Assembly (NCBI GenBank): GCA_021014325.1
Contig: CM037461.1
Coordinates: forward strand, 2,195,501-2,259,500
Length of the DNA stretch: 64,000 bases
Reading direction: 5' to 3'
Source of the DNA: Plazaster borealis
Lineage: Eukaryota; Echinodermata; Asteroidea; Forcipulatida; Labidiasteridae
A model generated the notes under the pieces. The model searched no databases, had not been told where the DNA came from, and was given only the letters and a program-made list of their open reading frames with translations. A program made the position numbers and the translations under genes. Numbering within the stretch: the first letter of the stretch is position 1; each line of letters opens with the position of its first letter. This document shows positions 1-11,258 of this stretch, piece by piece.

Positions 1-30
1 AAAAGTGAACGCTGGTAGCACTAAATCATA

Positions 31-447
31 ATAATAATACTGAGTTCTTATATAGCGCTTTATCACACCCGATGACTGTACCAAAGCACTCAGTATTTTT
101 TCCTGCAAGGTATGCGGAGCTATGTCTTGATGTATGAGACCTATTCCTTTACATAGCACCATGTAATGGTTTACAAGGTGCTGTGTCGCAATATGCTGCC
201 GATCAAACCAGGAACACCGGGGCGAACCCCTTCTCTTTACGATAAGTGCACTGGGTTCTTTTACGTGCATTACACAACACACGGGACCAATGGCTTTACG
301 TCCCATCTGAAAGACGCAGCAATAATGGTTAAATGTCTTGCTTAAGGACACAAGTGCCATGACCGAGACTCAAACCCACACTCTGCTGATCAGAAACACC
401 AGAGCTTGATTCCGCTGTTCTTATCCGCTCGGCCACGACACGCCACT
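31..447 (-). mobile_element. tRNA-Leu-derived SINE, near full length
   Basis: Read on the minus strand, the 5' end resembles tRNA-Leu(CAA): GTGTCGTGGCCGAGCGG, then an ATCAAG anticodon-loop remnant, then a B box (GGGTTTGAGTC) and a GTCATGGCAC acceptor end. A body of about 330 bp follows. The tail reads GCGCTATATAAGAACT and (ATT)n. It is a retrotransposed pol III element, not a functional tRNA gene. Confidence 0.8.
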
Positions 448-544
448 AAAATTGCACATACTGCTTTCTCCAGAGTGCAATGCCCTGGGGGAGTCGAAGT
501 CCTTGATATCCTAGACTGGACATACCACATTATTATATATATTT

Positions 545-860
545 CTGGTAATGAAACCAAGGATGCCTCATAAGTGAACTTAATCACTGTAGCTCGCTAG
601 CCTGAGGAAACCTACATGTATAAACAAGGGTGCTTGCTATGTGAACCAGAAACACCGGGGTTAACCCCTACTTAGGTGTTCTTGGTTCTTTTACGTGCAC
701 TACAAATCCTAGTATGCGGGACCTACGGCTTAATGTCCCATTCGAGGGACAAGCAATTATGGTAAAGTAGTTTGCTCAAGTGTCATGACCGGGACCCAAA
801 AACCTTACTCTGCCGATCAGAAACACCAGTGCTTGAGTCCAGCCACGACACGTCATTAGG
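545..860. repeat. SINE fragments
   Basis: 545-700 shares 'gaaaccaaggatgcctcat' and 'aacaccggggttaacccc' with 48391-48550, and with 50396-50550 in reverse. 700-860 contains a degraded head of the same tRNA-Leu SINE family, with 'gatcagaaacaccag' and a broken B box. Confidence 0.6.
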
Positions 861-891
861 TTATTTGTTTGATTTTCATTTCATTTTCCAG

Positions 892-1055
892 ATATCAAAT
901 TGAGACACTCTTTCAGAAGTGGTCTACCCTCACTTCGTAAAAGCAATGTCAACGTAACCTTTGACCCCTCTGCTGTCAGCGGCTACGGAACGAAAGAGGA
1001 TCGAGGTGAACAACAGAAGCCCTTACCATCTCAGTATATGAATATGACAAAAGAG
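892..1055 (+). CDS. Rab11-FIP penultimate exon
   Basis: The acceptor is ttttccag at 884-891. The exon opens with two bases that complete a codon from the missing upstream exon, then reads IKLRHSFRSGLPSLRK and continues open to MNMTKE. The donor is gag|gttggt, weaker than the consensus gtaagt, and it leaves phase 0 as the next exon needs. The segment is low-complexity, polar and Ser-rich, as is usual for the linker before the Rab-binding domain. Confidence 0.7.
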
Positions 1056-3085
1056 GTTGGTCATCGTCACTTTAGTATTAAAAACAAATATTGACTGCTT
1101 TTACTCATGCTCTGGTTATAACTACGACTCCCTTGGTGATCCCCGAAGTGGTCTATTTTTCCCTCGGCTTCGCCTTGGATAAATGGAACGCTGCGGAGAT
1201 CACCTCGGGAGTTGTAGTTTTAACAGTAGCATTCGAAGCAGTCAATATTTGTATACTTGATGTTGTTACCGATTTATACATCTAGTTGTATGTAGGTGGA
1301 ATTGCCAACATGGAATGACTGTCCGTTGAACGATTGATTGTTTTAACTTTTCCTTCAGCAAACTTGCAAACAAAGTGAATAAATTGGGTTTTCGGGGGGA
1401 GTTATTGTTGCCAAAGGTTTGCACAAGTAGCAACATTTAAAAATGATTCCTGAACATTACATTCTTCAACAAGTTGAACTTGCTGATTTGTACAGCCATT
1501 AACGTGTTGCATTAAAAGTTTTGTTTACTTTTGGTAATAACTCATAAAATTAATGGCAATAAAAGCTTACTTGGTAAGAAGTACAGCAGCTTCTGATAGT
1601 AAAAAGCATGGACATAACTGCTCCAGATTTTCAGCAATATCTCAAAAAAGCTACTAACTTTTGAAATAACATTTTCACAGGTTAGTTTTATGGTATATAT
1701 CTACAACTATATGTAGGATTGAAACAAACAGTGGGTTCCAATAACCAAACTTATACAATCCCTTTAAAATGGATTATGTGTTTTGCATTCAATACAGAGG
1801 ATGTAGTATAGGATTCAGGAGTGCTCTATTGATGTTGACCAGTCAGCAGTGAGTGTTTAAGTTTGCTGCAGGAGGAGTATTGACTGCCTCTGAGGGCATT
1901 AGTAATAACATGTAGAATAGTACATACATGTAGAATAGTACGCGAGAATACTACATAAGGCAATATGTAATTGAATAGACTGCCTCGTAAAGCAATATTA
2001 ATAGACTGTTTTTTTAGGGCAGTAGCAATAGACTACCCCTTGAGGCAATAGTAATAGACTACTTCAGTGGGCAGTAGTAATAGGTAGCCTCTTAAGGCAA
2101 TAATAATAGACTAGTGCCTCGTTGGGCATGAGTAATAGATAGCCTCGGCAAAAGAAATAGACTGCCTGGTAGGGCAGTAGTAATAGATAGCCTCTTAAGG
2201 CAATAATAATAGACTAGTGCCTCGTTGGGCATGAGTAATAGATAGCCTCTTAAGTCAAAAGAAATACATGTAGACTGCCTGGTAAATTAGTAGTGATATT
2301 TTAGACTGCCACTGAGGGTAAGTTGCAGACTGCATCTTAGGACAATACTGTTAACACAGACTACCCCTAAGGGCATTAGTATGAACAACGCTGATTGGCT
2401 CCCAAAAGTGACTATTTTGCGTGCACGCTTGTTAAAAACTTTCAAGCGCTTGTAATGGCGCTTGTAGGACGCTTAGTACGGGCATGTCATAATACAAGTA
2501 TTTGACTCGATTACATTTCAATTAAATCATGTTTTTACACGGTCACCCTAAACTGCATACAGTTAGACATATCACAAGATCAAAGAAGAATGAGAGGGGA
2601 CCAGTTGCTCTTTGACGTGATGCCTCTTTTGCGGGTTACCATACTTGAGCGGGCGTATAGAGTGGATCGGCCATAGGCCTTATTACAATGTGCCAGATTC
2701 TGGCACATTTTAATACATCAATTCCAGGGGTTATGAGTGAGCAAGCCATGCTGGGAAAAAGTGGCGCCGCGAGATCGATCACCCCTGGGAACGAGGTTGC
2801 ACTCAACCAAACTAAGGGAAAAAGTGAAAGTAGTCTGTCCACCCATTCGTGTCAAAGTGCTCTGTTCGTTGCAGTGTACAGGGTACCAGACAAGCAATAA
2901 ACGACTAACGTCTCGTATCTTTTCAGGCTCTTGTTCGTCGGCTCCTACTTAAAGAGCAACTTCTACGAGAGCGGCAAAGATACGTCCGAGAGCTTGAAGA
3001 TTACACGGACAACCTTCTACTTAAAGTCATGCTGGAGAGCCCCAGGTTGCTGGAGAGAGACTTTAAACCCATTAAAAAGTATTGA
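892..3085 (+). CDS. Rab11 family-interacting protein, class I (3' end of gene, two exons)
   Basis: This is the C-terminal part of a Rab11-FIP of the FIP1/FIP2/FIP5 class. These are effectors that bind Rab11 GTPases on recycling endosomes. The coding exons are 892-1055 and 2927-3085, joined in phase 0. The last exon encodes ALVRRLLLKEQLL, then RYVRELEDYTDNLLLKV and a short basic tail ending KKY. This matches the family's C-terminal Rab11-binding domain, whose hallmark is RELEDYIDNLLVRVMEE followed by a hydrophobic segment. The end of the upstream exon (SQYMNMTKE) lines up with the conserved approach to that helix. The N-terminal C2 domain and most of the protein are missing because the gene starts before the window. 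Class I is favoured over FIP3/FIP4 because of the RELEDY core; which member it is cannot be told. A 1.87-kb intron with repeats separates the exons. Confidence 0.85.
1525..1765. mobile_element. MITE family C (truncated copy)
   Basis: The stretch matches 38406-38790 with 'attaatggcaataaaa', 'cttacttggtaagaagtaca' and 'ggttagttttatggtatata'. It lies in the last intron of the Rab11-FIP gene. Confidence 0.65.
1878..2372. repeat. Degenerate tandem repeat, unit about 30-60 bp
   Basis: Repeated variants of 'agtaatagactgcctcttaa' and 'gggcatgagtaatagatagc' fill the region. A stretch of about 60 bp is repeated almost exactly (around 2080-2160 and 2187-2256). It lies in the last intron of the Rab11-FIP gene. 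Confidence 0.8.
2927..3085 (+). CDS. Rab11-FIP terminal exon (Rab11-binding domain, stop)
   Basis: The acceptor is tatcttttcag at 2916-2926. There are 52 codons plus TGA at 3083-3085. The amphipathic coiled-coil helix with RELEDYTDNLLLKVM is the Rab11-binding core. A MITE starts about 50 bp after the stop (3135), so any 3' UTR runs straight into repeat sequence. I did not find a convincing polyadenylation signal before it. Confidence 0.85.
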   Translation, partial: ALVRRLLLKEQLLRERQRYVRELEDYTDNLLLKVMLESPRLLERDFKPIKKY

Positions 3086-3134
3086 CGACTCGGTAGGTTA
3101 TTCTTTGTAAGCACAAAACTGTAGCCCCCTTTAA

Positions 3135-3499
3135 AGGTATCGTACACGTTTGGTAATGACTCAAAACAAATATTAGCATAAAAACTTACTTGGTAACAAG
3201 CAACGGAGAGCTGTTGATAGTTTAAAACATTGTGAGAAACGACTCCCTCTGAAGTAACGTAGTTTTTAAGAAAGAGGTAATTTCTGACTAAAATAACAAA
3301 AACTTCTTGCAAGAAGTTTTTATTCCTATCTGAAAGCACACAAATTTGTACAACAAGGGTGTTTTTTTTTCCTCATTTTCTTGCAACTTCGATGACCAAT
3401 TGAGCCCAAATTTTCACAGGCTTGTTATTTTATGCATATGTTGGGATACACCCAGTGAGAACACTGGTCTTTGACAATTACCAAACATGTTCAGTGCCT
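3135..3499. mobile_element. MITE family A, copy 1
   Basis: One of nine copies here of a near-palindromic element of about 368 bp. One end is AGGTATCGTACACGTTTGGT; the other is ACCAAACRTGTTCAGTGCCT. TTAA flanks both sides. The centre has the short palindrome ACTTCTTGCAAGAAGT. No ORF of its own; a non-autonomous DNA transposon. Confidence 0.85.
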
Positions 3500-3702
3500 T
3501 TAAGCAGCTCTATGAAATTGGGTCCTGGTGTTTCTGATCAGCAGAGTGTGGGTTCGAGTCCCGGTCTTGACAACACATGCATGACAACACATCTACAAGC
3601 ATGGCCGGCAAAGCTTCTCCGTAGCGAGACAAAACCCAAAAAGCCGTTAGGTTTGGATTCAAACCCGCAATATGTAATATCAAAGAAACTATGTTCAGCC
3701 AA

Positions 3703-4017
3703 GGCCAAGTTCGCGCAAGGACCAATGGTTAACTAGTGGTTGTTTAGTGACATACGTAGGACATGCGCACAGAAGTTGTAGGTCAAACGAATCTAGTCAT
3801 GTCATGTCAACGCCACCGGCGGCTTAACGTACGTTATCATTTGCTTATAACTGGTCCACTCTGCACTGTGCTATGAAAACGGCTATTGATAACCAGTGAT
3901 GCCCAGTAGGCTGGTTCCAAATAGTCGACTAGCGTAGTCCAACTATTGTTGACTAGACAGAGTTCGGGCTAATGTAGTCGAACTATAGACAATGATAGTC
4001 CTTGCGCGAACTTGGCC
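3703..4017. mobile_element. MITE family E, copy 1 (GGCCAAGTTCGCGCAAGGAC TIR)
   Basis: Terminal inverted repeats GGCCAAGTTCGCGCAAGGAC at the left and its complement at the right enclose about 315 bp, itself rich in internal inverted repeats. Related copies are at 12878-13640, 13781-14103 and 36398-36853. Confidence 0.85.
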
Positions 4018-4850
4018 CAACTTGACAGCTCACCAACTGCACTCCTGAAAAAGTGACTGCTTCATTTTTCAGTTTTCTTTGACTGGTATGTAATGAGTTA
4101 TACACAATGACTTTCATGTACCTCACTGTTTTCTTTTTATTTGACAAAATTATATACACAGGCTACATGTACTTAATAATTTAGGTTTTTGTGGTCATTT
4201 TTCGGCAAAAAACACAGTCGCCTATTCGCATTCATGCATTCGTATTCAAGTAATTGTGCAGTTGAAACCATCATTCAATTTCACTTTGAGGCATGCAAAT
4301 TTATATCGCATTATATTCAATTAAACTTAGAAGGTGTTCTTTTTTGAACCATGCAAAATTGTCATTCAATTTTCCCATAGTAGGCAACTAGAGATTTCTG
4401 CGAAATGTTGCTGCGAATTTTATCGCTGTTCGAATGAATTGTTAAAATTGATTGTTATTATTTTTTTTTTAATTGCATGATGCAAAAGAACAATTCCTTA
4501 CACATTTCGTGAAATCGCATGACTATTTATTATTTCAATTGGTCACATTTTTTGCCAAAATATTTTGATGAAAATACATTGAAAGTTATTTTTGTTTTCT
4601 CAACAAGTAGTGACTGTATTCAACTGAAACTTTCACAGGTGACTTTTATTGTATCTTTCTTTATAATTATGCCTATAAATCAGCATTACGTTGACAAACA
4701 GCAAACAAAAAATACAAGATGATTAAAGTGCAACGTTGTGGTGCTTTGAAATAATAATGTGACAATTTAGATTTGGGATTTTGAACTCTTCCTTTGAATT
4801 CACCCTGGGAGAGGATAGACAGGTGGGTGATGTAAAGTCTTCCAGAGCTT
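4018..4850. other. AT-rich intergenic DNA, nothing recognised
   Basis: T/A runs and a few imperfect repeats are present; no coding signal, RNA gene or complete transposon was recognised. Confidence 0.5.
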
Positions 4851-4855
4851 GAGGG

Positions 4856-5080
4856 TCCAACTCAATTTCATAGAGCCGCTTAAGCAGAAAATATTGCTAA
4901 ACAATTTTCTGCTTAGTCTGGCAGAAAATATTGCTAAACAATTTTCTGCTTAGCAGAAATGAGCAGGGTACCTTTCACAAATTGTACACGTGACATGGTA
5001 GTTTGGCTGGTAACCTTAGTCTGGTTTCGTTGTGCTTAGCCACCTTTTGTGCTTAAGCAACTCTATGAAATTGGGCCCAG
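4856..5080. mobile_element. MITE family B, copy 1
   Basis: The ends CAATTTCATAGAGCCGCTTA and GCAACTCTATGAAATTGGGC are inverted. Inside are 'gagcagggtacctttcacaa' and 'tttggctggtaacc'. The same element recurs at 27823, 28058 and 53902, with further fragments at 23368, 25912, 28300-29070, 30088 and 60268. Confidence 0.85.
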
Positions 5081-5520
5081 GTGGTTTCATTTATGTATTC
5101 ATTCATTTCATTTATTAATTTCACAAGTAAGGATTCAAAATACAACTAGATGTCGTGTGTCTGTTTGATAAACAGAACACTGGGATTTTCCGACTTTCTA
5201 AATTCAAAAATCAGACGAAAAACATGATGTCATCTCAATTTGTTACCTATAACACGCCCATGTCTATGGACAAACCAAGATTCAACTCAATCAGACTTGT
5301 ACTTTCAGAGATATATGACCTCGAAAAGTGCACCTTTAATGTGATGTCACGTGACACATGATGACATCATGATGACATCACTCTTTGAGACACCACATCT
5401 ATATAAGATCTATGTGTATGCCAAGTTTGATCAATATCTGAGGTTGTTTAAAGGCAAAAGTGCCGTCCATAAAATCAGGAAGACACAAAATGGGCAACAG
5501 TTAGTTGAGAGAAGTGATGG

Positions 5521-5835
5521 TTTTAAGAGGAACCAGTGTGGTCTCAACATTTCGGATAGTATACTCTGCTCGTCTTCAGCAGAATGCTGGACTGCTGACG
5601 ATGCCGAGTTGAGCTGGAGGATCCAAATATGGGCGGGAAGGGTCCAAGCAGGTAACCACAGTACTGACACACTCCAGCGAACACACATCCAGCCAGCAGC
5701 CAACTCCCACGCATCACCGGTCAAGAACAGCTTGGACCCTTCCCATACTCCTTCAATGCCATTCTCCTGAAGACGAGCATAGTATACTGTTTGAAACGTC
5801 AAGACCACACCAGTACTTTTCAGAACCAACACTTT
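5521..5835. repeat. Inverted-repeat element
   Basis: The left arm around 5521-5590 ('gtggtctcaacatttcgg', 'agtatactctgctcgtcttc') is complemented on the right around 5755-5830 ('gaagacgagcatagtatact', 'aaacgtcaagaccaca'). ORFs in both strands across it are chance products of the arms. Confidence 0.65.
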
Positions 5836-5839
5836 TCCC

Positions 5840-6600
5840 AAAAGAGTTGTATACGTTGTACCCGCAAGTTTACTACTGTAGTTTTCTTGCAAGGTCCTCT
5901 ATTGCACGGCCACGACCCTACAAGGTTTTAAGACCAAGTCACTGTTACCTTCAACAGTTGTGTCTACGCATGCGTATTAACAGATTCTACATTGAGTACC
6001 TGTATACAGTGATTGTGTTACGCGTAAATTAGCACCACGCATGGGCTTGCGCGGATATGAATTGAGTATCAAGTACTGCCAAATACTTTGGTGGCCGAGT
6101 AGTGCTTGAGTTTAAGTACTTGGGCCAGTTTTTAAGTTCCTATTAAGAAAAACTGTGAGCTAGGAAAAATTGTGTTTTTCACCCACCCGTATGAAATTGT
6201 GGCAATTTGGACAAGCGAAAGCTTAACACTAATTTTTTTAACCTTTGGTTATTATTTTTTTTTTAATGACATTTTTCGTCCACAGAGGTTTTGGACACAC
6301 ATAGAGCTGATTTCTTGATGTATTCACATATTTTATAATCGATTAACTCAAAGTTCTATAAATGCAAGATGTATTCTCGTTATATGAGAGATGGAAAATA
6401 TGATTTGCTTTTATTCAAAGAATATATATCTAAACTTTATATTAAAAAAAACTAAAGTTTGAAATGTCCATGTACCGTCAATGGAAAAGGGTACATTTTT
6501 GCTGCATGATGGTCAATTATGAAATTCATTATGATTTGTTTTAAATATTATTTACTTGTGTGTATGTACTTTAACAAAAATATTTATTGGTGGTGCTTTA
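5840..6600. other. AT-rich intergenic DNA, nothing recognised
   Basis: No splice-bounded ORF, tRNA-like fold or transposon end was recognised. Confidence 0.45.
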
Positions 6601-6606
6601 TATTCT

Positions 6607-6862
6607 TTAACTTTTTCATGCGCCGACCAGTCGCTAGCGACCAGTTTAAATCCCTTCAAAAAATAGTTGTAGGATGAGAAATACAAATCGCACAGCCACA
6701 CGGTTTTCAGAATACATGTATGAAAGCTAGGACTCTTGAGGGTGCTTTTGTGACCTTTTTTTTTTGGGGGGGGGGGTTACCATTTTAAAAAAAACCCTGA
6801 GTAAACAATAATTTGTCCATTTGATCAATTTATCACTAAAATGAATGGTGCATGAAAGGGTT
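6607..6862. mobile_element. MITE family G, copy 1
   Basis: The ends 'ttaactttttcatgcgcc' and 'gtgcatgaaagggtta' are inverted. Inside are 'gaccagtcgctagcgacc' and 'cgcacagccacacggttttc'. The second copy is at 61010-61241. Confidence 0.75.
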
Positions 6863-6985
6863 ACTCTACATAAGAACAATTCATGCTAAGATTGATCTTA
6901 ACTGTGTACCGTGTTATCTTAAGTGCTAAGCAAAGTTTGATGTCACAATACAAATCACCATGGTGATATTGACAACTCATCTTAA

Positions 6986-7361
6986 AGGGAGGGTATTCCT
7001 TTGGTAATTACTCCAAAAATTAATTAGCATTAAAACTTACTTGGTAAAAAGCATTGGAGAGCTGTTGATGTTATAAAACATTGTTAGAAACGACTCCCCC
7101 CCCCCTTTTGAAGTAATGTAGTTTTAGAGAAAGACATAATTTTTTCACCCAACAATTTTATTCTGAGAAAAGCTTCAGGTTTCACATGCATCTGAAAGCA
7201 CACAATTCTATGCAACGATGGGTTTTTTCTTTCATTATTTTCTTGCAACTTCGATGACCAATTGTGCCCAAATTTTCACCGGTTTGTTATTTTATGCATA
7301 TGTTGGGATACACCAAGTGAGGATACTGGTCTTTGACATTTACTAAAAGTTTACCTTGTCT
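6986..7361. mobile_element. MITE family A, copy 2 (diverged)
   Basis: Bounded by TTAA at both sides, with the family A interior ('agagctgttgatgttataaa', 'cgatgaccaattgtgcccaa'). Its right end differs, carrying 'aaagtttaccttgtcttta', shared with the copy at 62956. Confidence 0.75.
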
Positions 7362-7436
7362 TTAAGATGAATGTTAGTGCTTTGCGAAATCGAGCTAAGA
7401 GCAGTTCAGTCACCATTTTTGCGCATTTAACACTTA

Positions 7437-7795
7437 AGTGTCGTGGCAGAGCGTTTAAGAGCACCGGACTCAAGCTCTGGTGTTTCTGATCAGCAGAGTG
7501 TGGGTCGAGTCCCAGTCATGACACTTGTGTCCTTGAGCAAGACACTTAACTATAATTGCTTCTCATCACCCAGGGATAAATGGGTACCTGTGAGGGCAGA
7601 GATGGTTCTTGTGATTGATTTAGCTTAGTGCGCTACAAACTTGGCAGCACAGGCTGTATACTCCCCAGGGAGCTGAGATGGTTTTAAGAATGAAATATAT
7701 GGCCCAGCGACCAGGGGTAATAATGTTTGAAGCGCAATGATCATTCTTTGGAATTGCGCTATATAAGACATTTAATTATTATTATTATTATACTA
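7437..7795 (+). mobile_element. tRNA-Leu-derived SINE, second body type
   Basis: The head GTGTCGTGGCAGAGCGTTTA, the CTCAAG loop of tRNA-Leu(CAA), the B box GGGTCGAGTCC and the GTCATGACAC end are clear. The body has 'tgggtacctgtgagggcaga' and 'tatactccccagggagctga', and the tail is GCGCTATATAAGACA plus (ATT)n. It is not a working tRNA gene. Confidence 0.8.
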
Positions 7796-7914
7796 ATATC
7801 TTATCCAGGATTATTGTCTAATTATTTTGTGCTCTGCCAAATAAATAGTTTGATCTATTTTTTCCGTCACAAAAATTGAATAACAGTAAGTAATAATCCG
7901 AGTCTTGCACGCAC

Positions 7915-8015
7915 TTTCACGCGCCTATCCTGGTCGCCATTTTGGGAATCAAATTGTACATAATGGAATTGACTCCCAAAATGGCGGAAATGATAGATGC
8001 GCATTGTGCCAGGGG
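7915..8015. repeat. Short inverted repeat (MITE-like)
   Basis: 'gtcgccattttgggaatcaa' and 'gactcccaaaatggcgga' are complementary arms about 60 bp apart. A related pair is at 52490-52560. Confidence 0.55.
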
Positions 8016-8214
8016 TCAATGCTATCAAATGGAATATTTACAATGTAAAAGATTGTTCTGTCAAACTTTGGTTTCTCTTTGAACGTTGTATTTCTAAGGC
8101 GCTTATCAATTTTTAAATATTATTATTGGACCATATCTAATCGGTATGGCTTGTCGAGAAACTGTCCTAACATTTTATTTATTATTTATTAAGTCAACGT
8201 CCTATTTCATGATG

Positions 8215-8607
8215 CAGGGCTCGAAATTGGCGTAATATTCCACATGGCTTGTAGCTCAAAATGTTTACTGGACCAGAATTTATTTTACATGACCAGAAAC
8301 TTCATAAGAAAGAATTTTCTACACAGTTTTAACATGTAATTTTTATTTTATTTGAACAAGCACTACGAGAAGATTATCTCATTTGTGTTATGGGTTAGTA
8401 TATTTTGATACTCAGCGGAATTGTATTACCATACTCAAAGTCAACATTTGAACATCATTTCTTTCTGTTAAAGATATTACACAGTAAGGTATTATTATTC
8501 AATTGAAAAACACAAGACTGCCGGACTTGTCAGGTCATGAGTTTACTGGCCCGACACTAAAATCACTGGCCTCTTGGCCTGCGGACCAGTGTAAAATTCG
8601 AGCCCTG
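8215..8607. mobile_element. TIR element family K, copy 1 (393 bp)
   Basis: Ends CAGGGCTCGAAATT and AATTCGAGCCCTG are inverted and flanked by the direct repeat TGATG (8210-8214 and 8608-8612). The second, longer member is at 40518-41795. No transposase ORF was found. Confidence 0.75.
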
Positions 8608-8682
8608 TGATGGCATTATCCTTGGATAATAATCCAAGGATTTCAAGAATTTCGGGTGACATTTCCAGACCTCCGTATAACC

Positions 8683-8840
8683 AGTGCCCAATTTTATATA
8701 GCTGCTAAAGCATTGAATGTTATTTAATAAATTTCTGCCAAGAAAAAAATAAGCAGGAAACCAGTCACAAGCAGAACACATGGTATTTTGGTTGGTAACC
8801 TATTTTTGGTAAGTCAAAAATGTTTTGTGCTGAACCCTTT
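8683..8840. mobile_element. MITE family B fragment
   Basis: Shares 'ataagcaggaaaccagtcac' and 'ttttggttggtaacc' with the family B copies; the right end is lost. Confidence 0.55.
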
Positions 8841-9276
8841 AGACAATTCATTTCTGTAGCATCATCACAAAATGGCCCGACATTGCTAATATTGTTAATT
8901 TCTTAAATCAAATTTTAGTCAGTAAAAATGTCAACTGATTTAATGTGACAGAAAATTTAGTTTTGTGTTTAGCAATTGGGATACTATGTTAACATAGTAC
9001 ATTGGACAATTTTAAATCTGGACATAAAGTATGCATTCATAAAGTTACCAGACTAAACTACCTCTTAGCCTCAGTTCAGAGCTGTATATAATGATGTGAC
9101 AGGCAAAACATAGCTGTTCCATTGAGATTCCATCCACATCATAACTGATTCAAAAAAGATATTTTGACAAGTTTGAGTTTTACTGCCCCTTGTAGAGATA
9201 TTTTGTTTGTGTAAATGCTGTTTAATTGTTACTATATTATATTATATAACCCTTCTTTGTTCAATAATAATCTCTA

Positions 9277-9628
9277 TTAAAGGGTGTGTACAACATTGGT
9301 AAGAATGAAAATGTAAATGCTCACAGACTTGCACATAACTTACATGGTATTTAAAGATGGTCATGGTAGAAAACTTCCCTTGAAATAGTTTTGCCTGAAA
9401 TGCCATAGTTTTTACGAAATGAGTCAAATAATAGTATTTATCCTGCAGGATAAATTCCGATGTTTGAACAAATGTTAAAACACATAAGGGTTTTTTTGAC
9501 TGTTTTCTCATGACTCCGAAGACCGATTTAGCTTAAACTTTCACAGTTTTGTTATTTCATGTATATGTTGGGTCACATCGAGTTTGGATACAGGTCTTTG
9601 GCAATTACCAATGTTGTACACACCCTAT
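9277..9628. mobile_element. MITE family D, copy 1
   Basis: Starts TTAA then AGGGTGTGTACAACATTGGT; ends ACCAATGTTGTACACACCCT. The ends are inverted. Other copies are at 19584, 19931, 26305 (interrupted), 39812 and a diverged one at 27378. Confidence 0.85.
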
Positions 9629-10204
9629 CGACTGATATTTTACTGATATTTTATCGACTGATATTTAACCACCTTTGTAACCCAGACATATGCTGGTGCA
9701 TGTGCAATAATAAACACTTCTCGTGTGAACTTTTTACATGTGGTTTCCATAGAGTTGGTGAAAATTATTGTGTCATTTTTGCCTGTTTGCTGCGGAAGCA
9801 TTAAAGGGACATAATAAGAGAAACAGAAAATTAAGTCAAACATCACATATTTACATCACATTATTATGACTTTGTGCAAGTTTAAAGGTGTTTTATGGGA
9901 TTGGTAATGATAAAAAAAAAATCATTTTTTAATTTTAGTCTGAAAGTTTTGATTATGAAGTTCATACTAGAATATTCGCTTACCCCGATCTAGTGTTAAA
10001 TAATTGATGAAAAAAATTTCAATAATCCATTGTTCATAATTGCATTAAAAAAATTCCAAATTAAGGTAAGACAAATAAGTACCCAAAACCCTGCCCCTTC
10101 TTCAGGTTCAGACAGGGCCTCAGATAAAAAAACAATTGTGACTAAGCCTAGCTAAAAATCACGTACACTATAGTCCCTCCATTCTAATGAAAATAAAACT
10201 TTGC

Positions 10205-11005
10205 AAATCTGCTGCCGTTTCGAAAACATATCCCGCCAGTGTTTTAGTTCCTACAGAAAAACTAAATAAATAAAAACCATAAGGTGTTTGCGAAACGCAT
10301 GCACTTCCATGAGTGGAAAGCTTTGGAAAATCCGGTGCGCCATTTCGAAAGGGCCAGGTTTGTAATTGGGAGAAAATGATAATGATCTTTGCGAAACACA
10401 GTCTTTCACGCTCAAAAATAAATAGAAGCTTGGTAATTCTAGTGCGCCGTTTCGAAAATACCTTCTTCTTTTTTCCTTTAGAAAAGACAAGGATCTCTGC
10501 GAAACGCATTTTTCAGGCTCAGAGAATAACTGGAAGGTTAGGCTTATTCCAGTGAATTTGAAAATATAATTTTTTGATTCCTTTAGAAAAAAATTATGAA
10601 AATGTGCGAAACACAGGTTTGTAGGCTTTGAAAATATATCTGGAAGCTTGGTATAGGATTATTCCAGCGCCTCATTTTGAAAATAATATATTATTTTTTG
10701 TTTCCTTTTGAAACATTAAGGATATGTGCGAAACACAGGTTTGTAGGCTTGGAAAATAACTGGAAGCTTGGTATTGGTAATTCTAAAATAGTGTGCCCTT
10801 TAAAAAAATACCAAGGATTTTTGCGAAACACAGTTTTTTGGGGGCTCGGAAAAACAACTGAAAGCTTGATATTTCTGGTGCGCCGTTTCGAAAATACCCA
10901 GATTTTTTACTTTGAGAAATAAAGATCCTTGCGAAGCACAGATATTTAGGCTTGGGGGAAAAAAAGTAAGCTTGGCAATTCAGATACGCCGTTTCGAAAA
11001 TACAA
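10205..11005 (+). repeat. Divergent tandem repeat, unit about 100-120 bp
   Basis: Units share 'gtgcgccgtttcgaaaatac', 'tgcgaaacacag' and 'aataactggaagcttgg'. About seven units are visible, with starts near 10331, 10440, 10545, 10665, 10790, 10878 and 10984. ORFs on both strands across it are periodic and not credible genes. Confidence 0.8.
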
Positions 11006-11128
11006 ACTTGTTGTGGCGAGTGCGTGTGACGGTCGAAGACGAACGTGCGCTAATTAATTGGCTTAAACGTGATTCGATGCCAGTACTCAATTTACTGTTG
11101 ATTTGGATCCATCGATACTTTTGATACG

Positions 11129-11258
11129 AATTGGCGGCTAAATTTACGGCTACGGCTATGGCTAGATTTTCGTGTCACTATGCATTGAAGTATAGGACGT
11201 CCTTAGCAACACTCTTAGCAACAGTCATAGCCGTAATTGTAGCCGCCAATTCGGAAAC
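11129..11258. mobile_element. Small palindromic MITE
   Basis: GAATTGGCGGCTAAATTTAC and the complement of GTAATTGTAGCCGCCAATTC form inverted ends. The interior repeats 'acggctatggct' and 'gtcatagccgt'. Confidence 0.65.

Noticed and set aside
3001..3339. 112-codon minus-strand ORF, recurring in other places with the same peptide ([18 protein letters not shown])
   Set aside because: This is the translation of the family A MITE; copies are shifted, inverted and broken with no sign of coding constraint.
5351..5892. 139- and 153-codon ORFs on opposite strands
   Set aside because: They span an inverted-repeat element and overlap each other; no domain or splice context.
7437..7525. Possible tRNA-Leu gene
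   Set aside because: The tRNA-like head is part of a SINE with a body and (ATT)n tail, and the stems carry mismatches; the same head occurs in several copies.
10168..11124. Several 70-113 codon ORFs
   Set aside because: They lie in a divergent tandem repeat and follow its unit, on both strands.
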